Part shown: one piece after another, positions 21,573 through 33,049 of the stretch | Layout: the number at the start of each line of letters is the position of its first letter | How positions within the stretch are numbered: the stretch's first letter is position 1 | Assembly (NCBI RefSeq): GCF_042100115.1 | Contig: NC_091278.1 | Location: forward strand, 1,798,001 to 1,862,000 | Origin: Alternaria dauci | Lineage: Eukaryota; Ascomycota; Dothideomycetes; Pleosporales; Pleosporaceae | Direction of reading: 5' to 3' | DNA length: 64,000 nucleotides | Position numbers and translations under genes: made by a program | Notes under the pieces: model-generated | Told to the model about the DNA's origin: nothing | The model's input: only the letters and a program-made list of their open reading frames with translations | Databases searched by the model: none

Positions 21573-22253
21573 TTACAAAATTGACTCTCCTGTGACCGAG
21601 TCTACTCTCGCCCTTGACTTTGATCGTGTCGACGACCTCCGTCGTTCTGCGCCGTCCTTGGGCTTCCTGGTTTTTGCGCGCCGTAGCGCGGGAACATCCT
21701 CCTCTTCAGATTCGTCTACAGTGAATAGATCCGGGCTGGGTTCCCGCCATGAATGGCGGTGACCAGATAGTGTGCGCGAGTAACGGCGACGATTTTGCTG
21801 CTTGCGAGTAGCGAGATCCTGTGCGCGACCTCGGCATGGTTCAGAGATCCTAATGCGTGGTGGGCTGAGTTGAGACACGACATGTGGCATGTCGTTCAGT
21901 CGGTCATCGTCGAGACCCATGAAAGACTCTTCCTCCTCCTCATAGATGGTGGGCGCGTGGTACTGGTTGTGAAGCTGGTTGTGGTTGTTCTTGACGTATC
22001 GGGCCCATTTGTTGGCGACGTTGGACTTGAACTTGGAAGACTTGGTCGCGCGTGGTCCTTCCTGGGTGTCGATGCCTGCGCTCAGGGACAGTTCGTACGG
22101 GTCGTCAGCTTCAGTGATTGGTGGCGAGATGAAGTGCGAGAAGGGGTCTTCGTCAATGTCCGGAAGATCGTTCTCACGCGTGTCCTCGTTGCCGTTGTCG
22201 ACCCAGGGTGGGAACGAGTAGGAACGAGGGGCGCTTCGTAGATAGGAGGGCAT
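21573..22253 (-). CDS. hypothetical protein, Arg/Ser-rich
   Basis: I do not recognise this family. The likely start is the ATG at 22253 (MPSYLRSAPRSYSFPPWV), giving 226 residues in one exon; the frame stays open further upstream but without an ATG. The protein is hydrophilic. It has an acidic middle with a run of Glu (YEEEEESFMG), a preceding basic KWARYVKNNHNQ segment, and a C-terminus rich in Arg/Ser (ERRRSSTRSKSRARVD) that could be a nuclear signal. A TATATAT element at about 22496-22503 on this strand would place the promoter roughly 240 bp upstream. Function unknown. Confidence 0.6.
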   Translation of the reverse strand: MPSYLRSAPRSYSFPPWVDNGNEDTRENDLPDIDEDPFSHFISPPITEADDPYELSLSAGIDTQEGPRATKSSKFKSNVANKWARYVKNNHNQLHNQYHAPTIYEEEEESFMGLDDDRLNDMPHVVSQLSPPRIRISEPCRGRAQDLATRKQQNRRRYSRTLSGHRHSWREPSPDLFTVDESEEEDVPALRRAKTRKPKDGAERRRSSTRSKSRARVDSVTGESIL

Positions 22254-25200
22254 GATTAAGAAGAGGTCCTTGAACTTTCGAAGGAGCGATGAACGTCGGA
22301 CAGGGAGTGCTGGTTTAGTGCTTGATTCAACCTTGACAAAGGCGATGTGACCGAGAATGGTGATCAGCTCCGGCTCCTGGCCGGTCCTTCCTGAAACAAC
22401 AGCTTGCAAACACTCGACAACGAGGGTTCACAAGTGGTGGTGGGGGAAGGTTGTTTTTGTAGTAGTTTCGCCAGTGCTCAAGTGGCACACGCAGATATAT
22501 ATGCGTGACTCGGGCGTAGGCCTCTGATGGAGTCACAGGAGGGCGGAGTGGACAAGGCGGCGAAGATGAGACAATGGTAGTGCTGCCTAGGAAGTGTTTG
22601 CCTGGGAGAGGGACGAGTCAAGAAGCGACTGTTAGTAGGACACCGTGCTTTATCCTCCTCGAGATATCCGGATACCGAATGTGTATTCTGGAGGATTCCC
22701 TTGGGTACTTATGTTTGCAGGCGCGCGATGCCGCCAGAAGAGGTGCCCTGCATGTGCAGTGCATACGCATTAGCGTGCAGGGTGGATGAGAAGCTTAGTG
22801 CAGCGTGAACGGAATAGGTAGGGATCCCAGGGCGCAAGGGAGTGGGTGACTGGCAGAGTGATGGCTGGCGGACCACATGAGATGGTTGGCGGCACACCAT
22901 CTCGGTGTAGGATGACCTGCAGCAGCCTGCACGCGCGCATTGGCCACTGGGTGTTGCGGACTCGACGGCCGTTAATGCAGGACTGTCGATCGATGTACTA
23001 CCGCTAGGTGTCAAACTATGGCCAGAGACTGACCAGCGCGATCGTGCAAATTGCAGCGAGGCGTCGAGAGGAAAGACGGACTAGAGAGTGGGTTGCGGTG
23101 GAGCCACAAAGGCCCGAAGACACCACGCCGTAGTCACGATTCGGCGCCAAGGGCGGGGCAGATCACACAGCATACCAGTACCATCACCTTCTCTCTATTC
23201 CCACTCAGCCTCATTCTAAGCTTGTCCTCTTCGGTCCACCTCACACCCTCTTTTGCTCACACGCCACCTCGCTTGTGTCTCTGAGAGGCCCTGACTGAAC
23301 TGCTTAGAGTCCCGCTACTTCCGCCCTACGATTCCTATCGTGAGCATGACGAGGCTGCTTGCGTGAACCTTTGTTCGGTGCCTGCAGCCGACGGTGAACT
23401 ACACCGAACCGGGCGCGCGTTCCTCCCAAAAGGCTTCGTGGACAGGTCATGGATGGAGTTTCAGCTGCGTGTCTGATTCAGCTGATGCGGCTCCAATACA
23501 CCACAACCAACACTTGACCTTGGATCATCGTGACATTTGCTCACCATGAGAAGGTTGATAAATTGCTTGACCAGGGAGGACTACCATATCATTTGACAAC
23601 CTGGGATAACGCGGCGTTACCGCTTGGCTCCACTGTTAACTTTTGCAGTACTGCAAGATTACTACTGTTTTCCAAGATTCCTCTCCTCACGACACTGTTA
23701 CGGCCCGACTCCGCTTGGGCTTTACAAGAGATGGACTGACGTAGTCTGCATACCCGCGACCTGTCTGTTGGGCCTTTGATTATTACAATCACTGCTCTAT
23801 GACGTCCAGCGGTCAATGTCGACAATGTTCAGATGGAGGTCAGTACCGCGGTTCCCGGCGCCAAAATGGGCGTGCGCCTCAATGCCCGACTAGGAACTCT
23901 ATCTCACCCACTGCTGTGTCACCTGAACCCTGAGCCGCCTGATGAGTCGGACTCGCCTGAAATGCTTGGAATTGGATGCGTTCCGCTCGCTTAAGCTCCC
24001 AGAAGAGACATCAACTGCTCAGCATCAGCTCTCCACACGAGTATGTGAACGCCTCAGTGGCTTATGATGTCCTGACTGATGTTCGGCATGCACGAGCGCA
24101 ATGCGACCCGGTGTTGGAGATACCACCCATCCTGATAGTTGATTGCGCATACACATGTCAATCTCGGCTCCTCTCTCCACAACTACGAGAAGTCGCTTAC
24201 GCCATCGAATACCTAGGCAGAGGCGTTCCAGCAGGAGATTGGACAGCCCTGCCGTTATTTTTTTTCAATGCGAACCAAATAACGTCTGCGAATAGAAACT
24301 TCCCATCCTTTGCCGCGCATAATCAACGTCTAAATTCTGACTTGATCAGTCCTCTCTCAGTTTGGTACGGTATTCGAGGCGCATAATTTTCGTGGTCATG
24401 CTGGCTTCCACACTACGCAGGCGTCGATGTTGCAGCGCTTCTTACCTTAACAGCATCGCGGCTTACTGCTTTTGGTGAACTACAACTCCGCATATCGCAG
24501 TAGCGCTCTCTACACTGTTTGCTTTTTGCAAATCATTGGGTCCGTAGTCTACACAAATCGACCGATGCAGTCGCACGCGTACTGTGATCTACCACTCACC
24601 GCTGGGACCACCCTAGAAAGACTAGAAGTTTTCACAACCGACATTCACATCCTCGTCGTGTAGTCCCTCAACGTCCCTCAAGTCGCAGAATCCAATGCCT
24701 TTCACCGCTCTACACCGCCATTTCCGCCATGCCTTCCGCGATACGATCTACGAGGCGCGAGCGTACGGGAGCTAAGTCGATCGCTAGCCTACAAATTCCA
24801 AGCAGGGATTCCCCGAGCCGTCTGCCTGCATTTGCACCAAGGAAGAAACACCATAGCTGTGGGTCTTTGACCCTTCGGACTCGAATGTTACAGGTTTCTT
24901 GAAACACATATCGGACCAGCATCGGCCGACCTCGGACTTTTGTGACGTGCGATTTGGGTTTCGGGCGAGCAGATGGTCATTGGTTCATCATGCCTCGTTT
25001 CGTTTCGTCTCCGTTCATACATACGAGGCGCTCACCGCCGGTATCCCTCCACCAAAGGCCGACACACCGTGCCGATGGTGACATACATGCCGGCATACCA
25101 ACCTGTTAGGTACTCGACTTGTGCTGATGTCGACGCCAGTGATGGTGTGTCCGCGGGGTGCAGGTTGGAAAGAGCCCCACTGTCTTTCTAATTCTGCAAC

Positions 25201-25813
25201 ACCACGGACTCAGATCGCCCCTCTCGATCCGAGAATTATCTGCCATGCGCGCGCGTACTGACTGCCCAACTCTTGCACCCAATGCTTCTCCTTGGTACGG
25301 CGAGGCTCTCACCGACTACGTCATTTCGCTTTTACTCTCCTCCTTGCGCAATGCTTCTGTGGTCTCGAACTGTTCGTGAATAGTAAACGCTTCTGGCAAA
25401 GATTTGATCAATCTTACCCCGCATCTCCGTGTCGCAGATTTATGCTGGATGCGTGTTCGGCGTGAAATAACCGACGCGGTACGAAGACGCCGAATCTGTA
25501 CGTAGTCGATCAGCTGCAATGGCAAAATAAACGCAATGGTTGCAAGAAGCACAAGAGATTAGAAAAAGAAAAGGAGAATAAACTTCAACCTAACAATTTT
25601 GTCGTGACATGTCAACATTAGCAATTGCGTATGCCTCACACCACAGCTACGTCACCCAGCACACGCGGTGCAGTCACGATCGTTACATTAAACTCTCAAC
25701 TCTTGACGTGCTACTCTTACTGCCCAATCACAAAAGTCCACGCAAACCACGTCGTCAAGGAACGCCATTCCGAACGCCGTGAACAATGGGTATAGTTTCA
25801 GAACGCTTCCATG
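22254..25813. other. long gene-poor region
   Basis: About 3.5 kb with only short open frames on both strands, none with a start context or similarity I recognise. No terminal inverted repeats, transposase fragments or tandem arrays were noticed by eye. The first 300 bp should contain the promoter of the gene ending at 22253, and the last part the 3' flank of the Spt8 gene. Confidence 0.45.
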
Positions 25814-27956
25814 CTAGGATCCGATGCCGATCTCGTAGCCAAGCATCACCTCGGTGGATGCTCCCTCCCAGCCTCTGTTTCCGCCTGTTGAGATGAGAAA
25901 GTTACACGTGGGGTCGAGGTATAATTGTGATATGACGCCTGTGCGATGTCCGGGGACGATGAAGAAGGGGGTTGCGGCCGCGCCGGCTTTTGGGCCCGCC
26001 TCGTCGTGTGTGAGATCGTAGAGGCGAAGGATGTCGTATGACGCGCTGATGTACGTTAGTAATTGTCTCATGATGTACGTGAATCTGTGCGCATGTGAAG
26101 AAAAAGAAGGATGGGAGAGGGAGAGATCAACGTACCAGATGAGGTGTCGTCCATTGGGCATAGCCCGGACGGCACTTACAGTGCCACTGACGCTGGGGAA
26201 TCTGAATGTTCGTCGCGGTTCTCGTAGGCTTTTGTGTAGACTGTACTCGTCCACTGTGCCGTTTCGCCGACCAGCGTAGATGAAGTTGCCGTCTGGTGAC
26301 CAGCATGCATTCATGCACCACGGAGGTGTGTTTCGTGGTGGTGTTATGCGTGCGACGGGATTTGGTTGCCGCCGGTCCCAGATACGTAATGTGCCGTCCA
26401 TCGACGCGTCGACAAAGGTTGTCTCAGAGGAAGCTGGCTGTTCGGTTTGGTTTGCGGACGTGGTTGCAGGTTTCTCGATATCCTCTGCATGTGGCAGACC
26501 GTTGGAAGCGCCATTGAGTTGAACGTCTGCAGTTCCATTTGCTGTTGGTTGTGTGTCAGCGGCTGCTGGGGGTTCCTTCACTTGCTCTGCAGCTGGCTCC
26601 TCGGGTGCTTGTACAGGACCGCCCATGTCCATCATATCCATATCAGCGTTGGCGTCTTCGTCAGCCTGTTGTATGCCGTTCGCAATGGCCCTCGAGAACT
26701 CGTCGTCATCATCGCCGAACGAAGGAAGCGTGGCTGAGAGGTTGTTCTCCTGGCCGTCGCCGAACAACGAGTCCTGATCCTTGTCTCCGAACAACGAGTC
26801 GTCTGGAGATCCTTGGGCATCTTCTGTGCCCTCCTCCTTTGGTATGACGGGCTTTGTATCGACGCCGTTGGAGAGGGTGCCGTTGGCTCGGGGTCGGGCG
26901 GCATTGTTGGAGGAGAAGGTGCCGTTGGAAAGCGGGAGGGTTTCCGTGTCCTGTGGTATAGGGAGCGTAGACAGCGGTCGTTGCTCGATTGCGGAGATCT
27001 GGCCGCCGCTAGTCTCAAACTTCCTCTTGACTTGGCCGGTATTCAGATCCCAGTCGTTGATGGTCTTGTCCCAACTACCACTCAGCACCGATGTCTCGTC
27101 CTGTGACAACGTCAAGACGGACACAGCCGAGGTATGGTTCTTGAGCGTGTGTATGCGTGTTCCTTCCTGGTGGCGTACAGACTGCAGGTTTATGCCTCCC
27201 GAGTCGAGACCAGACAGCAGCCACAGGGCTTGGTGGTGGACTGCAAGCGAGTATACAGGAGACAGGCTCTCGGGCGCGGCGCTGTCTTCGTTCTCCCAGT
27301 ATGACAGAAGCACTCCGGCCTTTGTGACGGAATCGACAAAGGGATGCCGCTGGGCCACGGTCAGGGCAAGCTTTCCGTTGGCAGTATCCACCCAGTTGAA
27401 CTTGCGTATGTAGCCGTCTGCCCCGCCGCTAAAGACCCAACGCATGTCCGGTGTGGCCGTGATGGCGTTGATCGAGGTACTGTGCGGCGCGGCGATGGTG
27501 GGTATTATGTCGTACATGGGCGCATTCAAGGCCTCTTGTCGCACGCTGGGACGGAAGGGCAGATTGCCGAGCACGCCTGAAGCTGCTGCTCGAGGGCTGG
27601 GTGAGGTATAGGTAACGGCAGGGTTAGCGTCGGGTTGTCTGGGTGTGCCTCCATTGGGTATGCTACCGCGCGGTCGCTGTGAAGGGCTGTCGGGCTCGTC
27701 CTGGTCTTGATCTTGGTCCTGGTCCTGATCCTGGTCCTCATCGTCGTTGTCGTTGTCGCCCTCTGCCTCGTCGTCGTCATTGTCGCCGTCGTCTGCATCG
27801 TCGCCCTCTTCCTCTTCGTCTACATCCATCGCATCTGCCTCCTCCTGTTCGTCTTCCTCCTCGGCGGAACCTGTTGCGCGCCGTCAGTCAACCGCTGCAT
27901 GCAGAGGGCTGGGGATATTTACTGTTGCCATTCTCGTAATCATCCTCTTCATTCAT
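25814..27956 (-). CDS. SPT8: SAGA complex WD40 subunit Spt8
   Basis: WD-repeat subunit of the SAGA histone acetyltransferase coactivator that contacts TATA-binding protein. Exons 27956-27923, 27870-26136 and 26045-25814 give 666 residues. The N-terminus is extremely acidic, including a DQDQDQ-type repeat encoded at about 27700-27745. WD repeats begin with SINAITATPDMRWVFSGGAD, and HTSAVSVLTLSQDETSVLSG is a classic blade. A long low-complexity insert rich in Asp, Asn and Ala splits the propeller, as in Spt8 of other fungi. The first intron (52 bp) splices the short MNEEDDYENGN leader to the acidic region. The second (90 bp) is a multiple of three without a stop, so the unspliced frame reads through; the spliced form restores HLICASYDILRLYDL. 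Confidence 0.92.
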
Positions 27957-27988
27957 GTTGAGTCCATGCGCATGAGCCAATATCGCAT
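27953..27988 (-). promoter_or_regulatory. upstream ORF overlapping the Spt8 start (ATGA)
   Basis: On the minus strand an ATG at 27988 opens an 11-codon frame whose TGA (27955-27953) overlaps the Spt8 ATG in the tetranucleotide ATGA. Two further in-frame ATGs lie inside it. If the transcript begins upstream of 27988, the arrangement could lower translation or couple termination to reinitiation. The transcript start is not known. Confidence 0.35.
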
Positions 27989-29269
27989 GCGCACAACTGT
28001 CAAACTGCCGTGTCGCCGTGGATTCAACGCGCACATGTTCGCGTTGGGGGACATGGATGAGGCTCGGCCTAGCGTCATCCTCCGCAGCGCTAATTCATGT
28101 TGGGATTAGTACGACTTTCCATTCCAGCGCTTTCTTCGTGACATGTTCCCTTGCACACATTCATGTGTTATCATGTCAGCCGTTTGGGTTCTTTGGCCTC
28201 ACAAAGAGGGCGCCAAAGCTCAAGACCTTCCGTCGCACAGGCTGCACTGGAGGCCGTGTCGAGACCACATGGCATGGTCGATAACTTGTGGATGATCAGC
28301 CATCTGGCCCCATCTTCCCAACAGTTGCTGTAAACGATCGCTACTGACGGCTGCTTAACAACTGACTCGCCTTGAAGATTATTTTTAATACCAACCCAAG
28401 TACCGTCAAGGTGATAGACTCTGTATATCAGGTAGACACGTCAAAAGTATGGGGCTGCTTTCCAAACTGAGGTTCAGGCTGCCAGCGAGGCGGAGCGGCT
28501 CGAGACCCCCGCAACCCTCAGGGCAGCCTAGCAGCATGGCTCTCGCCGTCAAACCCGTGGCTGACAGCGGGATGGCCGAGCTTGTGGTGATTGATTCATC
28601 TTTCTGGGGATAGGGCAGTGGAGAAAAGAAAGTTTTGTTCCATGCCAGCACACAGTCGCAGAGTTGGGCAGGGTGCGGTTTGGGGGTGCTCGCACAGGCC
28701 AAGGCCTTGCCCTGTCTTGACGAAACTACTCACAGCTACTGGGAAGATTGGTGCAAAGTAACATAGACAGCTTGGGTGCGTACATTGAACTCATAAAAGC
28801 ATCGTGTCGGTGGTTGCGTGGGCTCTATGCTCAAAAGGCAGACAATGACGTGACGCCTTGTTACTCGACCACGCTTACGGTGCCGCAACACCACCATTCA
28901 GCCTCATGCCCCTTACATCTTGCCGGCCCCAGTTCCTCTCCACCACGCAAGAATTATCGTGACACCCCGATCGCACAGACTTGCGCCGCGTTCCATGTCT
29001 GTTGCACTGCCCCTACGCGCCGGGGGTTGGTTGGTCCAGAGCAGCGTCTTCACGCCCCAGTCTAACGAGCTGTAGCCGCCGAAGCCACCTCTGGCATGGT
29101 TTCAATATCAGCCTGGTACGGCGATCATGCAGGCTTCACAACTGCGCCGCAATAGATTCCCCGATCATGTACTGCATATGCCCGAGAGCCGCAATCTACA
29201 ATGAAGCATTAAACCTTTTCTCTTTCCACGTCCTGTGCATGTGTAAAGCTTCGAGTGAATCCCGCAGCC
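27989..29269. other. intergenic region, no gene seen
   Basis: About 1.3 kb between two divergent genes. A 98-codon frame at 28406-28702 on the minus strand lacks any recognisable feature. The region must contain both promoters, but no element could be assigned. Confidence 0.45.
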
Positions 29270-29968
29270 ATGGCGACCTTCGCTCCATCGCCCACTATGA
29301 CAGCTTCCAACCTGACAACGACTGAGGCAGAAACTGCCCTGGAAACTGACTTGGCTCTACCTGGCATCAAGCGTGGTATTGCCATTGGAGTAGCGTGTTC
29401 CGTGTCGGTCGTCGTTATCGCCATTCTCGCCTTCTTTGCCATCAGACGGAGGAACCGCGTGCTAGCTCGAAGAGCACAACTTCATACAACAAAGACAGAG
29501 GCCATGGATGCCGAAGCCGGACCCCAAGAGAAGGCTTGGTGGGCCGCCACACCTGCGTCGTCGCCATCATTACCTCCGCCGCCACCTGTCGAAGCAGATG
29601 CTCAGATCATCTACGAGCTGGATGCAGGTCAGATACCCGAACTGTACGGCGATATCGCTGCGCAAGAAGTAGATGGGAACGGCAAGCACCACGACATGTC
29701 GGAAGAAGCGGAAGATTTGTACGCCCGGAAACTCGAGCAGTGGAAAGCATGGAGCATGGCATTTGAGCCAGAGCCTCTAGGTCCTACCCTTGAGACCGTA
29801 TATTCGCGCCTACCACTCCTCACAATCTCACCACCTGAGGCCTCTCCTGGTGAGGTGTCGCCGTTACTACGTTCATCATTGTGTTATTCTTCGCAGGACG
29901 CTTCGCCAATCTCACCGCCTCCAAATGCGCATTTTCCATCGGGTCATCGCGAGAACGCAAACACCTGA
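29270..29968 (+). CDS. single-pass membrane protein, unknown
   Basis: Unrecognised 232-residue protein in one exon, starting at the ATG in CAGCCATGG. A short Thr-rich N-terminus of about 30 residues without a signal peptide precedes a hydrophobic segment (GIAIGVACSVSVVVIAILAF) ending in a basic stop-transfer RRRNR. The cytosolic part is Pro- and acid-rich, with a run of Pro near 100 and a Glu-rich helix (EEAEDLYARKLEQWKAW). This layout suits a type III single-pass protein. The gene faces another single-pass membrane protein gene (30834-30232, minus) tail to tail. No function can be assigned. Confidence 0.65.
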   Translation: MATFAPSPTMTASNLTTTEAETALETDLALPGIKRGIAIGVACSVSVVVIAILAFFAIRRRNRVLARRAQLHTTKTEAMDAEAGPQEKAWWAATPASSPSLPPPPPVEADAQIIYELDAGQIPELYGDIAAQEVDGNGKHHDMSEEAEDLYARKLEQWKAWSMAFEPEPLGPTLETVYSRLPLLTISPPEASPGEVSPLLRSSLCYSSQDASPISPPPNAHFPSGHRENANT

Positions 29969-30231
29969 GCCACGGCCTTGTGAGACTTTCCCACAAACGA
30001 AACAACACGATAAAAGCTCCGAATTCTAAGCCGCACACGAAGAGGTCTGTGGGATCCCGGACACTGCCAGCCATAACGAAGGGGTTAAAATGGGTATATT
30101 CCGATGACGCCTAAAAAGAAAACACAAGACACTATCATACAACGTGCCATTGTGATTACAATGGTGGTCTCAAATCCTTCTCGAACCGCCCTTCTTCTCC
30201 ATCGATTGGTGAATCTAGAAAGAGCCGCTCT

Positions 30232-30834
30232 CTACTTCATTTCCTTACGCCTGCCGGAGCCTGGCAATTCTACGGCAAAGCTCCGATCACCGGCTGCTTC
30301 CACAGGGACAACGGGACTGGCGAGCTCAGAAGGGCGCCACCCACTTGAATTTCCAGCCTCCATCTCCGCCGGGCCAACCGCTCTATGTTCCCTGATATCT
30401 GGGCCCATCCCCACTCCGGCTTTCTCAAAGTCGTGCGCAGCGTCGCTGGCGGCGGATGCTTCGGACAGGCGGCGCAACCGGGACCGTCTTCGTCGAACAA
30501 AGAAGCAGCCTGCTAGCAGAAGTAGAATTATAGCAATGGCAGCTCCTACACCGATGCCCGCGCTGGCACCAGAGCTAAGGCCGCCGCTTCCGGACACGGC
30601 AGTCGGGCTTGAGGAAGCTGAGGCATCAGTCGAAGTTGGAGAGGCGACGCTCGTTAGAGTCGGTGGAGACGATGCTGATGCTGATGCTGACACTGATGTT
30701 GTAGGGACGTTCGGTGCTGGGGTTGATGGTTGTGGTGGTGCGGGCGCAATGGGAACTCCATCATCGTCGTCATTGTCATCGTCATTGTCGGTCGCGGTGG
30801 GAAGTGGCACAGTCGGGTCTGTTGCTGTAGCCAT
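30232..30834 (-). CDS. Ser/Thr-rich single-pass membrane protein, unknown
   Basis: One exon, 200 residues, starting MATATDPTVPLP. Residues 17-26 are almost all Asp/Asn. A Ser/Thr/Pro/Ala-rich, probably O-glycosylated or disordered stretch continues to about 100. Then come a glycine-rich lead (GASAGIGVGAAIAI), a hydrophobic helix (AIAIILLLLAGCFFV) and a basic RRRRSRLRR stop-transfer. The cytosolic tail ends in KEMK. The topology recalls fungal Mid2/Wsc-like surface sensors, but no signal peptide and no cysteine ectodomain are present. A TATATA element lies 66 bp upstream of the ATG. Confidence 0.65.
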   Translation of the reverse strand: MATATDPTVPLPTATDNDDDNDDDDGVPIAPAPPQPSTPAPNVPTTSVSASASASSPPTLTSVASPTSTDASASSSPTAVSGSGGLSSGASAGIGVGAAIAIILLLLAGCFFVRRRRSRLRRLSEASAASDAAHDFEKAGVGMGPDIREHRAVGPAEMEAGNSSGWRPSELASPVVPVEAAGDRSFAVELPGSGRRKEMK

Positions 30835-30896
30835 TGTAATTCTAATCAAAGGAGTTGAATAAGGCCGGGAATGCCAGAGTGTAAATCAACAGCAGA

Positions 30897-30907
30897 GTGT
30901 ATATAAG
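30897..30907 (-). promoter_or_regulatory. TATA box of the single-pass membrane protein gene
   Basis: On the minus strand the sequence reads CTTATATACAC, 66 bp before the ATG at 30834. This spacing fits a TATA-directed start about 35 bp upstream of the coding sequence and supports that ATG. Confidence 0.4.
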
Positions 30908-33049
30908 CTACCGATTGTAGACAAGTTCGGGGATACCTTAGAAACCAGATCACGCTTCTTAAAGCAAGAATAGCTTACCCCGCCTCGACATATATACCGA
31001 TGTCTCAGATTAGCGCACGTCAAGGACGACATTCCTGTCCATGTCTCCGGGTTCAAGCGTCGGCGTTGTCGCGGCACCCATCGCTCATTCGAACTCGGCA
31101 TTACTAGGGTGTCTTGTCGGCGACTCAGCCTCCTTTTCTCTCATATACTTGGGCCGTCGTCCACTTGGGTCGTCGTCCACTTGGCCTTACTTGTTATAGG
31201 CCCACGTGCCGATGGGAGACGCGTCTTCCGGGGCTCCGCTGTTGTCGAGGTCGCCAAGATGCGGGAGCCACCACGGCCGGGAGTGCGTAACCATCCATCT
31301 CTTGCTTCTGATGTGTGCAATAGTTGTAGTATATTCCTATGCCTTGATTATACATCCTCCGCGTGGCAGGCATGGTTCAGCCCGGCTGGGCAGCAAATGA
31401 CGCAACAAACTACATGTGAGTGCAACGAGGATAATGGTATGCGGGGGCTCTTGAAAGGTTTGTAAGGACGCAGGAGCAACCAGATCTAACCTGGGGTGAA
31501 TTTTAGAGCAGTGGATTTAGATGAAGAAGACCTGCGGAAAGGTTGTGCTATGCCACACAAGAAATGGCTGGGCGAGTACGTCGAGTAGCGAGCGCCACCG
31601 AAGTGATAAGCTTTAGCTCAACACAAGAGATAATGCAGCAGCGCGCGATGCATTTGTGGAGATGAGCGCATGCAGGGACATGTTCGCCTTTTGTGAAGGC
31701 TTACGTCGAACCGATGGAGATGCGCGAGTACATCAAGAGGTGGAGAGTTGGGACCTTGTGGAGAGAAGAGGCATTGCAGCCCGTGCTGTGGAGCGCGCGG
31801 GCGGCGGACCAGCAGTCCGGACACGATTCCGTCCCGTCAGGATGCTTCCCTCACCATCCCGCACCCATCGTTGCACGCCGTCAACGTAGCCCGGCGCCAT
31901 CGTCTGCTCGTCAGGCACCTACCCACGGATTCAGGCTTCTTATCGAAACACATTGCTCCCATCAACATGGTGAGTAGAAGCTTCTTTGCTAAGTCACATC
32001 ACGACCTGCCGCGTGTAATCTATCTCGGGTACCCTATCGAAGTTTCCATCACCTCGACACACGGCGACAAGGAGAGAGCAGCTATTGAAGAGCTACAACT
32101 ACCTTAGTGACTATTTTCAACAAATAGGATCGCCTACCGTCATAGCACGCGGAGAGGAGCGATTGCGGATCGAGTGACGCCACAGAAGACGCACTTGCAA
32201 TAGACTTTCACCATGCCCAAGGCAGCCAGCGAGACTGCGGAACATCTGATCTCGACCTTGCACAGCACGCTGCTGACTCAACTTCACGGTTCTTGTACCG
32301 TCTAAGATCGACACTGCATGGCCGCCCAACATGTTTAGGTCACTATATTGAGAGGATATGTTCGGTCAGTCTCTTTATCATGGCCAATCAAACCGGCGAT
32401 GAGTTGTGAAAGTAGCGACACAGTTTCTCCAGAACCTGTCGTCGACTCTACTAGTGCCTGCATAAGGTAATACGGGCTGAGTCTTCTCGAGAAGGGTGTG
32501 AGCATCTAGGAGGCTGGCAGCTAGCTGCACAGCGCAGGCCTGCACACCCTGAATAGCTCGAAATTCGGAATCTGTCATCAGCAGACCACCCATCTGTGCT
32601 TGTATCGTGGAAACTGCGTCGTCAGGTGATACAAGCGCATGAGTGCAAGTGGAAAAGGCATCAAAAGTCTTTCCAACATACCCAGTACCACGATCCAAGT
32701 ACCTGGGTTACATGTTGCTTTTCATCTGGGGCAACAGCTCCGCCACGTTCTAGACTAACTTCTAGTGTCGTGTTCGTCGGCGGGCAGTCGGCCGATAGAA
32801 GTATGGTCTCACCCAGAGTTTTGAGAGACGCCACATACTAGACGTGGTCTTGGGCGTCACTAATGACGATCAAAGCTACAACCAGTCTGTTGCGCTTCTA
32901 TTGCAGGTGGCCCGCCTCTCTAACAATCCGCCCGTCGCAACCCAATTCTTCGACGACTCAAATCCTCAAAGGACTCTCCATTTCATACATCTTCATGCGG
33001 AACACACCCTTTCTTCATACCGTGTTAGAAAGTACCGAGTCCCTGCAGG
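30908..33049. other. intergenic region with a small direct duplication
   Basis: About 2.1 kb without a recognisable gene. A 14-bp direct repeat, CGTCGTCCACTTGG, occurs at 31155-31168 and again at 31171-31184. Open frames of 60-120 codons on both strands have no domain features. Confidence 0.45.

Noticed and set aside
26781..27413. 210-codon plus-strand frame
   Set aside because: Shadow of the Spt8 coding sequence.
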